Origin: Styela clava
Taxonomy: Eukaryota; Chordata; Ascidiacea; Stolidobranchia; Styelidae
Direction of reading: 5' to 3'
Assembly: GCF_964204865.1 (NCBI RefSeq)
Contig: NC_135258.1
Span: 9,043,001-9,107,000, forward strand
DNA: 64,000 bases
Under the pieces are notes generated by a model that saw nothing but the letters and a program-made list of their open reading frames with translations, was not told the origin of the DNA and searched no databases. The position numbers and the translations under genes are program-made. Below, piece after piece: positions 22,756-36,060 of this stretch. Position 1 is the stretch's first letter, and each line of letters opens with the position of its first letter.

Positions 22756-25419
22756 ATGTATGGATCAACGGATTTATCTTTTCATGGTTCCACATTTTCA
22801 CTGTCGTCCAACAATTTGCAGGTACCGATAGCTAATAACATTATATATTTTTTTTTCATTACAAATAAAACGTCAAAGGTTCACAGAGGATAGTTAGCTA
22901 ATTCTTTTTATGATAAGATATATATCCCATCCCAAAAATTTGGATATTATTTTGAAAGTTGCATTTTATGCCTACTTATTTGTCAATAATTTATAATAAA
23001 ATTTCCACTCCAAGAGAAAAAATGAAGAAGACCGACTTGGAATTGCAACAACCGCATTGTTTATTGTCGGAACGATGTGTGGAACTGGTGTACTAACTAT
23101 CCCGCAAGCTGTCGTCAATAGTGGATACATTGGTACGTTTATTACATTGCTGCACGCGTTTTTTTCAAACAAGAATATCAAGGGGTCGCTCAGTTATGAT
23201 AAAATTTGAATCACATAATGCCTAAGCCGATATGCTTATATAGATAAGTTAACGCTTTAACGTTTGGTTCGGGTCCTCTTGGCCATATTCGATTAAATGA
23301 TAAAATGCCTCGTGATCCTGGAAGCCTACAAAATTTGTTCAATTTTCCTGTGTCTCAAATGTTCAAACATCTAAAAGACTTCAAAACTTCTGCTTTAGTA
23401 TCGTGTTATTGTATACAATTTTGCAGGACCAGCCATTATTCTTACGTGTGGTATTAAGGCCGCGTATACGGGAACGCTTCTTGGTAAATGCTGGACAATA
23501 CTACGTAATCGTTACCCAGAATATGAAAATGACAGAATTACGGACCCCTACCCAACTATAGCGCATCGAGCTGGAGGACGAGTTGCTGAAATTGCTACAA
23601 GAGTTTGCCTTGATATAACAATGTTTGGAACAAGTAAGAAATATTTTATATATTTGCAAAAATTTCACGAGTCAGTTATTTGCTACATATTACGCTGCTA
23701 TTTTGATATATCTCACACTGTATTCACAAAGTAATTATATTGTCTTTTCTTATTCTTAGAAGTTGTGCTTCTGCTTCTGATATCTAGTAATATATCTGAC
23801 TCTATATCCGACATAGGACATCATGATTTTTCTCTGTGTTATATCGTCATGATCACTACTGGAGTCTTGATTCCATTATCCTGGTTGGGAACACCAAAGG
23901 ATTTTTGGCAAGCTGGACTTATTGCCGCATGTGCAAGTATTGTGGCTGGATTTTTTGTGTTTGGGAGCATGATAACAGTAAGTTTTGGTATAAAAAAAAT
24001 TATGCTTATAAATTTTGCGTAGTTCAATATTTACTTTAAAATAAGCTATGCAAAAACAACTGGCACATTAATTCGGGTAAGGATTAATTCTTGTACTCGC
24101 CAACAGTCATAAATTGAAATGCTCTTGCTCATCGCCCTAAACAAAATCAGCACTTCCAACCTTGGCTTTTCAGAGCACTTCAAATCAATCAAGTCCTGAA
24201 CATGCGGAACCTCAGTGGTCCCTATTCATGAGTGCTGCAGGTACAATACTTTTTTCGTTCGGTGGAGCAAGTTGTTTCCCAACCATTCAGCTTGATATGA
24301 GACGTCCATCCAAATTTCCAATATCAGCGATCATCGGAATTTCAGGCAAGTATTATTTATTTATCTACTCCAGATATTTGTACGCATCAAACTCCATCGC
24401 ATAAAATATTGACATCTGTCACCATAGATGTACTGTAGGAAAAGTATTGCTACAATATATATGCACTTACTTTGATGATTGTAACTTCTTATTGTATGCA
24501 AAAGTATACCATTGTCTCAACTCATAATTTAAACAGTAACTTTTTTAGTTGTCATGTCGGTGTATCTTCTTGTCGGAATCACTGGGTTTGTGGTTCTCGG
24601 AGATAACATGAAACCAAATGTTCTTAATGCTCTACCTGGCGATTGGATGTCATACACGGTCAACATATTGGTGACATCGCATTTTTTCATGGCTTATCTC
24701 ATCTTCAATAATCCTGTCAGTCAAGAGATTGAGGGTATCTTAAAAATACCGGACAGTAAGTGTACCGAATTTATCTTTCATTTAACTATGCTGTTGATAA
24801 GGAATTGATCTTTTTGTAAAATCATAAAATGTTAAATTTGCAAAGGAATATTGCAACTGAATATGCATATACGACGATGAAATCCCCTTCAGTCTCATAA
24901 AATCGTAATATAGTCAATTTCTAAACAAACTTTTATCTATTTTTTTCAGAATTTTGCCTAAAAAGAGTATTGTTGAGAACAACACTTGCACTGACCGTAA
25001 TGTTTGTAGCTTTGACAGTTCCGCATTTTGACGTCATCCTATCTCTATTAGGAGGAACAACAATAGTTCTAGTTAATTTTGTGTTCCCGCCTATGTTCTA
25101 TATTATGTTATCAAAGCAACGAATACCTTCAGATGCCTATGGCCCACTTCCATCCCATCTTACTAAGCGAAAACAATCAGCGATCGATTCGACCTCTTTG
25201 GTTACTCAGTCTAGTTTTCAGTCTGAAGAAGATGTTTCAAATAATCCAGTTTGGACGCAAGTTCAAGTAGAACTACATGTTAAAGTTATTTTAATAGAAA
25301 TTATAATTTTTGGAATAGTAGGAGGCGGTTGCTCAACCTATTTTTCAATTGCTTCTCTTGTTAACGGAAAATCAGGATTTACTGTGCCTTGTTATGTTAA
25401 TACCAGCGTCGGGCTGTGA
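22756..25419 (+). CDS. Transporter B: AAAP-family amino acid transporter
   Basis: Second member of the array, predicted 485-residue amino acid permease. Exons: 22756-22821, 23015-23132, 23427-23633, 23760-23977, 24174-24345, 24549-24755 and 24950-25419. Exons 2-6 have the same lengths and phases as in transporter A. Exon 1 (MYGSTDLSFHGSTFSLSSN) aligns with the Ser-rich start of A. Family landmarks: GTMCGTGVLTIPQAVV, DPYPTIAHRAGG, GTPKDFWQAG, GGASCFPTIQLDMRRPSKF, and GDNMKPNVLNALP. About 11 membrane segments. Intron 5 (24346-24548) begins GCAAGT instead of GTAAGT; CAG|GCAAGT is the consensus of the rare GC-AG class, and only this junction keeps phase and exon length. The exon 2 start is set at 23015 by length; the acceptor there lacks a strong pyrimidine tract. 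Poly(A) signal AATAAA at 25545-25550. Confidence 0.87.
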
Positions 25420-25544
25420 ATATTTTTTTGACGAAACAGTATTCTTTTTAAAATATTATTGATCTATATTTTCAGGTACAATTCAGTTTTGTTGTTTTTA
25501 TATTTATATATTTCATTGTAGAAGTTAATAATGATGAAAAGTAA

Positions 25545-25550
25545 AATAAA
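25545..25550 (+). terminator. Poly(A) signal of transporter B
   Basis: AATAAA 126 bases downstream of the TGA at 25417-25419, in an AT-rich 3' untranslated region. Confidence 0.5.
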
Positions 25551-26328
25551 TTTTATGCAAAAAGCGATATGAGACTATAAGTTGTCGGGCAAAGTGATCA
25601 CGGTCGCAGTTGAGAATTCAGTAGAGTCGTGTTCATAATCAGTCAGCGTAGACTTTCGACCTATCTCAAATTCCTAACACTAACTAATATACAAGTATAG
25701 TATAGAAAAAATAATATTCTTATATGTTTCCTCGGATGCTCAATCTTAAAAATTCAATAGACAGTTTATTATTTTATTCTAATTTCCAATACACATTCAA
25801 AAGGTACACTGCCTACGCTCACACAGAAAGAATATCAAGAATTGTTGTGATAATTTCTTTAAAATATTTTTCACGACACACAAAACAAAATTTGATGATA
25901 GCTTGGAATTTAGTTGTCTAAGGGAAATTTCAGAAATGCCATTGAAGAGGCACTACGTCAGAGTGGCATTTTGACCCAACTTTCTGTTGAAATGGACGGA
26001 TATTCAGAGGGCGCTAAAAAGTAGAATTCATTTAAAATTGTATTATGCAATTGTTTACTGGATCAAGAGTATCAATTATCATTGTTGCACAAATGGAAAT
26101 AATGTCAATATAATACTAATAATAAGCATTACCTCAGAAACTTGGAAAGTTCCCGGTCGTCAGAAGGTTAAAATAAAAACAAAAAATGAAACTGAGAAAT
26201 AATATTATTAATAGAAATTTCATATTACTCAAAGTACTGCACTGAATGCAGACGCAGCGACTGCCCAGCAACAGAAACGTACATTTCGATCCGTGTCGTT
26301 GATGTTGAATATAACTAGTTCAAAATAT
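25551..26328. other. Gap between convergent transporters B and C
   Basis: The 3' ends of B (plus) and C (minus) face each other across about 900 bases. No gene is seen. Short open frames here have no splice or start context. Confidence 0.5.
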
Positions 26329-29300
26329 CTAGATTCCAACGCTCATGTTAACAAAACATGGAACTGTGAACTCGGATTGACCGTTGAATACAGAAGCAAA
26401 AGAAAAGTACGTAGACGAAGCTCCACCAAATGCACCAATCATAATAATTTCTATCAAAAGAACTTTGACATGCAGCTCCAGGTTTATTTGCATCCAACGA
26501 GGATGTTGACAATCTTCTTCTTTACTTTGTATATGAGTCCCTAATGAGCTCGAATCAGAAGCGTAATCTCTAGGGTTTGAGATATATGATGGGAGAGATC
26601 CGTACGCCTGTGAAGGAGTCCTCTGTCTTGAAAGTAAGAGATAGAATAGAGGCGGGAATATAAAATTTGTCAAGGCAATAGTCGATCCACCCAAAATTGA
26701 CAGTATTATATCGAAGTGAGGAACAGTCAAACCTATAAACATTGCCGCTAATGCAAGAAGCGTTCGAACCAATATTCTCTTCCAACCAAACCCTGAAAAA
26801 AAGTTGAAGGATGTGTTACAATATCATACAGTTCTGTTCTCGTACCTATGTCATAAAACTGATAAGCTTGGCGAAAAACAATATCGACGTCGATTCAATA
26901 CGGAAACCGAGGAAAGAGAACACATATAGTAGTGTTATATGGTCATTTGTCGTGTTACCTTAGTACAATTTTGTCTCTGTTTTCTTTCTATAATTTTTGC
27001 ATTAATGCCGCGACACTTTCTTTTAAATAATAAATAAGTAACTGTAAAAACATAAAAATCACATACTGTCCGGTATCTTTAGAAAGCCTTCAATCTCTTG
27101 ACAAACGGGATTATTGTTGATGAGATAAGCAAAAATTAGATGAGATGTGATTAAAATATTAACGGTGTATAATATCCATCCAGCCGGTAGAGCATTGAGT
27201 ACGTTTGCATCCATGTCATCCCCAAGAATCACAAATCCTGGTATCCCGACCAAAAGATAAACCAGCATCACGGCTGAAAACAATGATAACGGTATTATCA
27301 AGGTTTTAATCATGCTGCTGCTTTGGTATTTTTGTGCCCCCCATTCGGATACTGTACCTCCTCTTGATATTTGATAAAAAAGTAAAATAAGAATGTCCTT
27401 CATTAAATCTATAGATATAGGGCTATAGATATCAATTTTACTCTTTAGGTTTTCACTTCAGCAGTTTCCACGAATCAAATTGTTTCATCTGTGTCGCAGG
27501 AATAAACTTATAGATCTTAGTTGTCCAAAATCTTTACAAATTCTGTTTACAATACTATATTAGTATAACTCCGATGAAATAAGGACATTGCTTTGGACAA
27601 GCTGTATCTTTAATATATATGAATATATATTCCAAATTCTTACTTATGATTCCCAAGACAGCGGATACTGGAAACTTGTTGGGCTCTTTCATGTCCACTT
27701 GAATAGTCGGAAAACAGCTTGCCCCACTGTATGCATATAGTATCGTACCCAGGGCGCTAAAGAATAAGGACCACTGAGGATCTGCATGTTGAGGATTTGG
27801 ATTATCAGGGATTGCCTGGAACAAACACGAAACGTAAGAATAGGAGAAATGTGGCATCGGAAATTCATCAATTGCTGTTACTTACTGTAATCAAACTTCC
27901 TAATATGAAAAACGAAGCCACAATGCTAGTGACGGCTCCTATTATTCCGCCTTGCCAGAAATCTTTTGGTGTTCCAAACCAAGTAAGTGGGGTTATGACT
28001 GCAGTGATTATCAACATGAGGTAGCATATCGAAAACTGATGATGTCCGAGGTTAGTAATTAGGTTTGAGAGGTTTTCCGATATCAGCAACATGAAGACCG
28101 TGTCTGTAAAAATTAATGTTGTTAGGTTGAATGTTTATATATTAGTATTAGAATCATTTAAAACTGTTCCGATAGCTCTAATTTTTCATGTTTTATATTA
28201 TGAAAAATGCTATTTATGTATTTGTTATATTCCAAACTGATATGAGACAAAATCTTAGATTTTATTAAAATGCAGCAAGTAAGAATGTGGTAGTAATATT
28301 TCTTTCTTAAAATTCGGCTATGTCAGCTCCCCAGAAGTTTGGATGTAAAAAAATTTAATATTTACTATTGTACACAAATTATTCCTAAATTCGTGTTGTT
28401 GAAATTATTAGTGCTATTGAAGACAGCTCAGTAAATACCTACCGGCATATACGATATCGCAGTTTGGCCGCAAAATCTGCGTCATTATAGCCATCGGCGT
28501 ATTTTATATATATCTGTACAAAAACCATTTAGATATATTACACCTCTGGTATTTTGTACATGTACTGATGACGTACTAATTTGGGAAAATTTAAAAACAT
28601 TGCTTCTCTTTTTAACAAATTTTGAGTGCTTAAATATATTGTTGGAGCCACTAAAACAGCTATTTTTTTGTTTAGTTATTTTTCAAATTTCCCCTGAGTC
28701 CTATGGGACCGATATTTCATCTAAAAGTTTGCTGTTTCATATCAATTCATGGAAACGCATTTTGTGAAATATGGAAACACTTTATTCCGTCCCGCTTTAC
28801 AACAAACTAATTGCTCAGCCAGGGTGATACAGCACACCTTCGTAAATATATATTTTTAGCAGTACTCTTTTAATTTTAATTTATTCCCATGTAAACACAA
28901 ATTTGAGTATTACACAAAAAGAGTTGTCTTGGGCACATTTGTGTCAAAATTCAACTTTACCTGATCCAAATAATGTGATGTCAATGCAGACTCTTGTTGC
29001 AATTTCCGCAACCTTTCCACCAGCTCGATAAGCTATGGTTGGATACGGGTCTGTGATTCTGTCACTCTCATACTCTGGGTATCGTGTCCGAAGTATAGTC
29101 CAGCACCTCCCAAGCAGAGTACCAGTATAACATGACAACACCCCACACGCTACAACAATAACTGGTCCTGCAAATGGATAAAATAACCTTGCTCACATAA
29201 AAATTGATACAGCCCTGTGTAGCAAGCACAGCCACGAATAAAAAAAAACATTGAAATGTCTGGGTCCATTATTTGGCGCTCCAGAAGTGTGTGTACCAAT

Positions 29301-29914
29301 ATGGAAGTAACTAATTTTGTTCGCCAAAATTACATCAAGTTGTGTAAAGGGACTGAAGCCTATGATCACCTATGACCTGTTATTCTCTCAATTTATCTAC
29401 GAGCCACACTCACCAATGTATCCGCAATATACAATAGCTTGTGGAATAGTTTGCACTCCTGTTCCGCATATAGTGCCAACTATAAAAACAGCTGCTGTGA
29501 AAATACCAAGACCCTTGTTTTGCTGGTAATCAAAAATAAAAGAAAAAAAAGTTGAACAATGCAAAGACGAAGCAATAATTTTAAGTGACTAGCAATAGTC
29601 TATACCTAATTAACATATCGATGACTCTCGCCAATTTTAAAATGTGCCGCTGACAGAATAAGAAAAGGACACTGATATTCCTTGTCCTTTGCAGAAACAA
29701 TTGTAAATATTTGCATGATATTAAATATCGTTGGTTATTGTATTATATTATGTTTCTAGATACTATACATTGAGCTGTAGTCCAAGAGCCCACACACAAA
29801 ATGCAAACAATATCAAAGTTTTACTTTAGTGATAAGTATTATTCTTACCGCTTGTAAAACAGGTGGTGATAACGATTCGTAAGCAATGTCAGACTGTTGT
29901 AATATTTCTTGCAT
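26329..29914 (-). CDS. Transporter C: AAAP-family amino acid transporter
   Basis: Only intact transporter of the array on the minus strand. Exons in transcript order: 29849-29914, 29414-29522, 28961-29167, 27886-28103, 27644-27815, 27067-27273 and 26329-26792, 480 residues. Lengths of exons 3-6 match the other members exactly. Start MQEILQQSDIAYESL; first membrane segment GTICGTGVQTIPQAIV; then DPYPTIAYRAGG, GTPKDFWQGG, SGASCFPTIQVDMKEPNKF and GDDMDANVLNALPAGW. The GDDM and QVDMK spellings, plus RQRTPSQA before the last membrane segment, are shared with D rather than A/B, so C and D form a pair. Intron 4 (27816-27885) is only 70 bases. All introns are GT-AG. A partial MITE lies in intron 2 near 29274. 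Confidence 0.87.
29274..29372. mobile_element. Partial MITE (GGCGCTCCAGAAGT end) in intron 2 of transporter C
   Basis: The segment starts GGCGCTCCAGAAGTGTGTGT and continues like the left half of the element at 54155-54362, then loses similarity. The other end is missing. Confidence 0.5.
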
Positions 29915-31348
29915 GTCGATGATGTTTTAGGTGACCAACAGATATTTATCAGTAAGATTCTCACTCATAACATAACCCAGTATGTAGTTTCTGGTGTATT
30001 GTATACTTTTGGGCAGACAGGCTAACTGAAAGTTTTCCGCTAAAAATCTAATGTTAACTGAAACTACAAATCCCAGATTTAGTTTCCAAAAATACCTAAG
30101 CACTAATCAAATCAGCCACATAATAAATTAATGCTTGAACTGACTTATCATTTGCTGACCGCTTTTATGTGCCTACGCAATTTTATGTAATAAACTGTAT
30201 ATTTGCCATCACGTCACACTAATGATGAAATCATCGCATTGCAAAGATTACTTTGTCAATCGGACTGAAACAAATTTATCTCACCTATACATTTTAGCAT
30301 GCATAAAAATAAGGCTCCTAACCAGTAAAACATAAACTGGACTGGATGTAGAAACCGTAGCTATTAAAACGAAAGAGTTGTCAGTGCAACAGTAAATCTC
30401 TACTCCGTCTATTTTAAAACTACCTCATTTTACGATTTTCCTCAGAGCTCTGGTATTTAAAAGTCACTTCAAATAAAGCATCACCTATCGTTGGGTGGTT
30501 CAACAAACAGACGATCATGCAATGCACGCCTGAACTTTATCGAATATGTTTACACACTAATCCGTATCTCTGGTGAATTTCCCCAACTCGTCCGATGAAT
30601 AAAATAACCCGTGACTAATGCATATATAGAAAGAGGGAGATCTTCAAACACCAACAAATATTTAAGCAAGATGTGAAAATTTGTCCAGCTAATGAGATGA
30701 CAAAAATTACACATTTCATCACTTTGCTGATAACTAAAGTTGAGGTATTTCATCACTATGCCGATAACGAAAGTCGCGGTTTGATCGTGAAGAAACTAAT
30801 TATGTGTTGTGTTGCATTTAAACATGACTCATTTTCACTGCCTATATACAACCTGAGGTGTTCAAGTATACTAGTCCAGACGATGTTCATTTATATTATA
30901 TCTGACATTAGGAAAACATGAGCCATATAAAGCAATGCTAGCATATCGAATTCTTTTCCAACGAACTACGCCGCGACGAGTATCCCATTCAATATCACTC
31001 GATGAATGCAACGTATCGCTTTTGATTCTCTCAAAATTAATCTCATTGTCATGTGATGTGCGAGAAATTAAACTTATGGAATGAACAATGAAATGCAATA
31101 AAAATTTAAATATGCAGTAAATTGCATCGTGTATTCAGATGATATGTTCACATTGAACGGTTTAACGGTTGAACCGATTTATCTGTAGCAATGGGCAAAA
31201 TAATACTGGGGCGATAAGGACCCGTATTCACAAACATTGTGTTTTTCATGTCAGTAGCTTTCAAATATAATAAGATAAATCAATGCTTTTATTTTTATTT
31301 TTGTATTGCCTTTTTACAAGATTGATTTCTATATTTATGTTTTGATTA
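29915..31348. other. Region 5' of transporter C, no further gene seen
   Basis: The promoter of the minus-strand transporter C should lie in the first few hundred bases, but no TATA box could be picked with confidence. The rest is AT-rich with no supported gene. It ends at the outer breakpoint of the left inverted arm (31349). Confidence 0.45.
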
Positions 31349-31461
31349 AGCGTCATTCACTCCTCAACTTAGTAAGCCAAGTTGCTTGTTATCAAATATC
31401 AGTTACTTGCTTAGATGTATACAATCACAATTGACAGCACTGGCTCATTTTCCAAATTATT

Positions 31462-31850
31462 ACTTATCGATCTTAAGATCGGTAAGTATATTGATAGGTA
31501 TTTGTATGTATGTCTGTCTGTGTGTGTGTGTGTCTGTTAGATGCACGCGATATCTCACGAAAGCGGGATTGAATCTGCTCCAGATTTTGCATGTGCATTC
31601 ATCTTATCTCGGACCAGAATCCTATTGATTTTGGGCGAATTATGTCGTATAATTAGCGAGTTATCAATCAATTATTGATATAGTGATCTAGATTTTTGTA
31701 GAGCGAGAGAATTTTGAAACCCGCCGAGTGTGTGTGTGCGATGCGCAGTGCGCAAGTTACAAGAGCGGATGAATCGAAACTGCAGTTTCTGTTTTGGGGG
31801 ATCCCCTAACTATCGATCGATAAGTCTTCGGTTTCCAACCGATATTCTCG
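31462..31850 (+). repeat. Dispersed repeat R1 with TCTG/GT microsatellite
   Basis: This begins near TTATCGATCTTAAGATCGG, contains a TGTCTG/GT-rich microsatellite followed by TTAGATGCACGCGATATCTC, and ends near GTCTTCGGTTTCCAACCG. Further copies lie at 57701-58094 (minus, its inverted-arm partner) and 58413-58723 (plus). A non-coding, short dispersed element; class unknown. Confidence 0.7.
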
Positions 31851-31924
31851 TTTGAGCGTTATTCATAAATCGTCTCACTTTTTTTTAAATCAACTTCATC
31901 TTTTTACTCACTAACAATTCTTAC

Positions 31925-31987
31925 CTATACTTTTGTTCCGATTTCCAGCAACGGCGCAATAGCTTCATCTTGCATTATATTTGACAT
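31925..31987 (-). pseudogene. Orphaned exon 1 of transporter E
   Basis: A 63-nt minus-strand exon starting MSNIMQDEAIAPLLEIGTKV and followed by a GTAAG donor. It is the reverse-strand counterpart of exon 1 of transporter F (57579-57641). Its last codon is TAG where F has AAG, so translation would stop at the exon end. The matching exon 2 is on the opposite strand at 44253, so the two can no longer be joined by normal splicing. Confidence 0.8.
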
Positions 31988-32753
31988 TTATTTCAAAATT
32001 CTGAAAATGATATAGCATTGCAAACGAACACGTGAATCAAAATATATTTCCACAGAAGAAAAAATCTTGTGCGCAAAATGAAAGAATTACCTCCGTTAAA
32101 ATTGTTTGCTATCTAAATATTTTTAGATAACATTTTGATTACCAGTTTTAAGCGCAAAAGCAATACTTCTTATTTCTCAAGTTTCTAATATGAATTTCGC
32201 TTTGTTTGAGAATTGCTTCTTCAATATCAAATTGTTTAGCATGACTATAACTGATATTTAGCATTATTAGGCAATTTCTCATGAGGAAATGAAATTGAGT
32301 CAAGCTGCTTACACTTTCACTTTGGAAGTGTTTTCGATGGCTGGCGGTAAATTTTGTTTGTAAGACTGAGTTGCGCAGACACATCGCAAATGCGCCATAT
32401 TGCATCAGATATTACAAATAGAATTATAATGTGACGGAAAAGTCGATTTTATCTCAGGATAGCAACTTATTGTTCCAGATATACTTTTCATTTTATTATG
32501 GATAAGAAAATATGCTTACAGGATAAAAATAACGTTTTGAAATATGTGCTCACGGTCCTAACCTAATAGAGTTTCTATAGTTTAGTATTCTCATTACCCA
32601 CTTGTTATAAATGAAAGTTATTTAATTAGTTACAAATAGCGAGAAATGAAAATAAGTTTGAATTGAAAATAAATATATGCTCTGTCTACATAATATATTG
32701 AAATAATGGAATATAAACATCCATACTACTTAGATTTTCATAAAGTGAATTGA

Positions 32754-32830
32754 GTACTCCTGAAGTATGCGCACCAAGATGTCGCACAACCTGAACCCTA
32801 ACCTGGTACACAATCCGAGTTCAGGTGAAG
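32754..32830. mobile_element. MITE end in the left arm (AGTATGCGCACCAAGATG family)
   Basis: The segment starts GTACTCCTGAAGTATGCGCA, followed by ACCTGAACCCTAACC, the half-element pattern seen in full at 41564-41665. The mirror copy is at 56735-56806. Confidence 0.55.
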
Positions 32831-35208
32831 TAAAGTGAGTAAAATGTGCTGAAATCTTCAAAAATTTGGTTTTTGTTGAAAATATAAATTGTGCCCGAAG
32901 CGTGCATGCCTGTTTAGTCATGATGTCGATTTTGCAGACAATAATGGGGATTTCCATACGGTCATATTTTCATACTTAATATGTATAGGTACATATGGGC
33001 CGTGTTTATATGTCGTTCTTAAATATGTTCATGAAGGTTTTTTTTACAGAAAGAAGTAGGAGTCATCGTTACTCATAAGGTAGGCGTTCAAAAACAAAAT
33101 AATAATATTTTACGATCTATTTATGATCGCATTTCAACATGTCTGATATAATAGTTCTGAACAGACTTTCAACTCATGTGATGTTGTGTGAGTGATGTGT
33201 GGGAGGTTATTATGTCAGATAAACGTATTCAGTTACGAAATTGGTATTATTCAAAGATAAGAGTGAAAGTTCAAGATGTATGTAAATTGAAATTTGTAGT
33301 TGTGCAAGTTGTAACAGGCTCCAGAATTTAAACATTTCCTTGTATATTATATGAAATACAACTGCTCTAAAACTTGTAGACTGAAGAGTTATGGTAACAT
33401 CCGCGTTTTCCATTTTACTATTTTCATTCTCGCGATAATTACGAATGGCTAAAACTACTGTAAACCTATTAAATTCTTTACAAACCGAAAATTACCTAAA
33501 TGTACGTATGTAGCATTTCATTTTCTAAAATCGAAAGGAAAAGTGATTTATTCATTCTACCATTTGAATGTTGATGCGGTCTTTTGAAATGACAACACAT
33601 ACAAACACTATAACAGAAGTAAGATATGTAACATTTTTAGTATAATCTAATATTGAGCAACTGAGGAAGAGTCCTGCAGAGTGTTAACTCAGAAAAATTC
33701 AGCGTTTGTGTAAATAACTCAATGTTATCTGATAATAATCCAACGGAAAATATTTTTAAATGAATGGAAATTTTTTTTAAACTATTTTATTTTATTATAA
33801 AACAACCTGGCATATTGTTCTACATTTCTACGGTTCCTATACCACTAGCTGACAAATTTTACTTATTTTCCTCTTCTAACCCCTTCCAGCCATAAAAATA
33901 CTAACAATTCAAAATTTTCTGATTTAAACAAGCTGCAGCAGAAGTTACAACTGCACACTAATTGTACAGTCTGCACTATTAGTAGCTTTACACGTATTGC
34001 ATAATAATCAATGACATTTATCATTAGCGCGAATGATCATCTATGGCTATATATATCTTATGACAGCTACATCATGTGATAGTAATTTCTCATGAGAGAC
34101 TTGAACAGTAATGCTGAAAAGCAGACTCGTTCAACCGTTTTTGTTTGCACCAAATGTTTTGCCCAATGAATCGATTTTTATGAACTTTGTTTGAAATTTA
34201 ATGATATGTTTTACGCTTCAATGGAATACAGTAAATATGTGTTATTTCTGTCATGTAAATTTTCAGTTCAGTTTTTGTCACTGCTTATGATTACAAAAAT
34301 TCTATTTAACCATATTTATGTTTTTGGTAATTTGAAATGCAGCAAACACAGAAAAATGGAAATGTTGGTTAAAAAGAAATGTTAGTTATCTACAGAGGCA
34401 ATAGTATAACTTCTATTAAGACGACCTCTGACCTCTTTAAATAAAACGATTTTCATAACGAAGGTATAAGAAAAGTCCTCTTGTTTGTACATTTTGATTA
34501 ATAGAGATATTTTTCGCGTTGTGGATTGAACACCTACACCACTTTCGTACAAAGCAAAACGAAAAATATACTCAGATAGTATTTTGGGAAGAATTACTTG
34601 TAACTGTGCCAATTGAAGCAATTTGAATTCAATATAATGAATGTTTATATATGTATAAAACGCTCGCATGTAGTTTAAAATTGACTCTATAAATCGTTAT
34701 AGAGTTTTCAATGGTTACACGCTAAGATAAATTCAGTGTATATATATTTACTAAACCTTTGATACTTTATAATTATCTTGTTCATAGATGATACGTTTTT
34801 TTCTAGTTTTATCTGTAAGTTTCAACTTTACCAAATTTCACGTTGTTTTCATCTCCTTTATTTTTCATCTCGCGCTATCGTTCCGGCGCACGAGGTATCC
34901 TCACATTAGTACATCGACTTATCCAATAATTACTAAATTAATGGACATCTTCGTATTAAGAAACCGAGATATTAAATATGGCACGCTTCCATCTGAATAC
35001 AGTTATAATAATTCTGAAGGCTATATTCCTATGATGGCAAAGAAATATATTTTTCTTCTATTATTGATGGTATATATATAATATGAATACGATCAAATGA
35101 AAATACATGAAAAAAATAGACACGTTATGATTTAAATGGCCTCAGTTACTACGAATACGTCCTAGTTGCATGCCTGACCATGAATGTTTCTAGCAAGCAT
35201 AAAAAAAC

Positions 35209-35416
35209 GGCACTCCGGAAGTATGTGTACCAGGTTAGGCCATATTTTTATTCTAATTCTTATTGTTTTAGTTATATTACGAGTTCGGGAACAGTCTGTG
35301 TTAGCCACATAAATATATCCTCTGTCCATAGGTTTAAGTCCCTTTACACAATTTGACGTAAAATAGGCGAACAAAGTTAGTTACCTCCATATTGGTACAC
35401 ATACTTCTGGAGCGCC
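35209..35416. mobile_element. 208-bp MITE in the left arm
   Basis: The element starts GGCACTCCGGAAGTATGTGT and ends ACACATACTTCTGGAGCGCC, an imperfect inverted repeat. Its mirror-image copy occupies 54155-54362, so it was present before the arm was duplicated. It belongs to the same broad family as the elements at 10257, 41564 and 43335. Confidence 0.7.
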
Positions 35417-36000
35417 AAAAAAACTAACCAACCAAGGCAAATCTCGCACAATATTTATTCTGAAACAATGAATTTAGGAAACAAAATTTGTATATTTCAG
35501 TTCTGATCAACTTATTTCCATCTCGATAGGAAGAATAAGTTACGTGTTATTTCACGTTCTCCAGGCCATAAATTGACTTTGATCCTGAAATTCTAAATAT
35601 TACTAATTTTACATGCTCAAATACAAATTTAGGCGAGGTTTAATTTACAGAAAATTGGCGACATATCCCGATTCTAATAGGAGTTGAAAGCAATCAAAAT
35701 TATTTATATTATCATGCAATTTCGTATTCGTATATTATTATGAGTGTCCGACTGAAGTGTAAACGAAAAATGTCCTGCTTCTTCCGCCCAATTAGGTTTA
35801 AAATGTTGGTGGAGACAAAATATATCGATTCTTAAAGAAGTTGAAAGCAGTTTAAAGTCTTCATATTGTTATGCAATTTTGTACGCTTTTATGAGTAACG
35901 TAATGTAGCCTAAATGCAACATTATGCATATTTCACTCAATTGGTTTAAAATTTAAGTGGCGATGCCTTCGTTTTGGTCAAACTACGTTGATACGGAAGG

Positions 36001-36060
36001 TTAAGTAATCTCGTACTTGTGCCTTAGCCAACCAGGCCATCGCTTACCCAAGCCCCTTAA
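36001..36060 (-). repeat. Possible tRNA-derived SINE head
   Basis: On the minus strand the run TGGCCTGGTTGGCTAAGGC resembles an RNA polymerase III A box as found in tRNA-derived SINEs. No convincing B box (GGTTCRANNCC) follows. The same sequence is in the right arm near 53520-53575 on the plus strand. Confidence 0.25.

Noticed and set aside
34382-35081. Open frames of ~95 codons kept in both inverted arms (also at 54489-55188, and 33210-33413 with 56146-56349)
   Set aside because: The arms are so similar that frames stay open in both by default. No splice sites, start context or recognisable composition; changes between copies do not favour silent positions as far as I can see.
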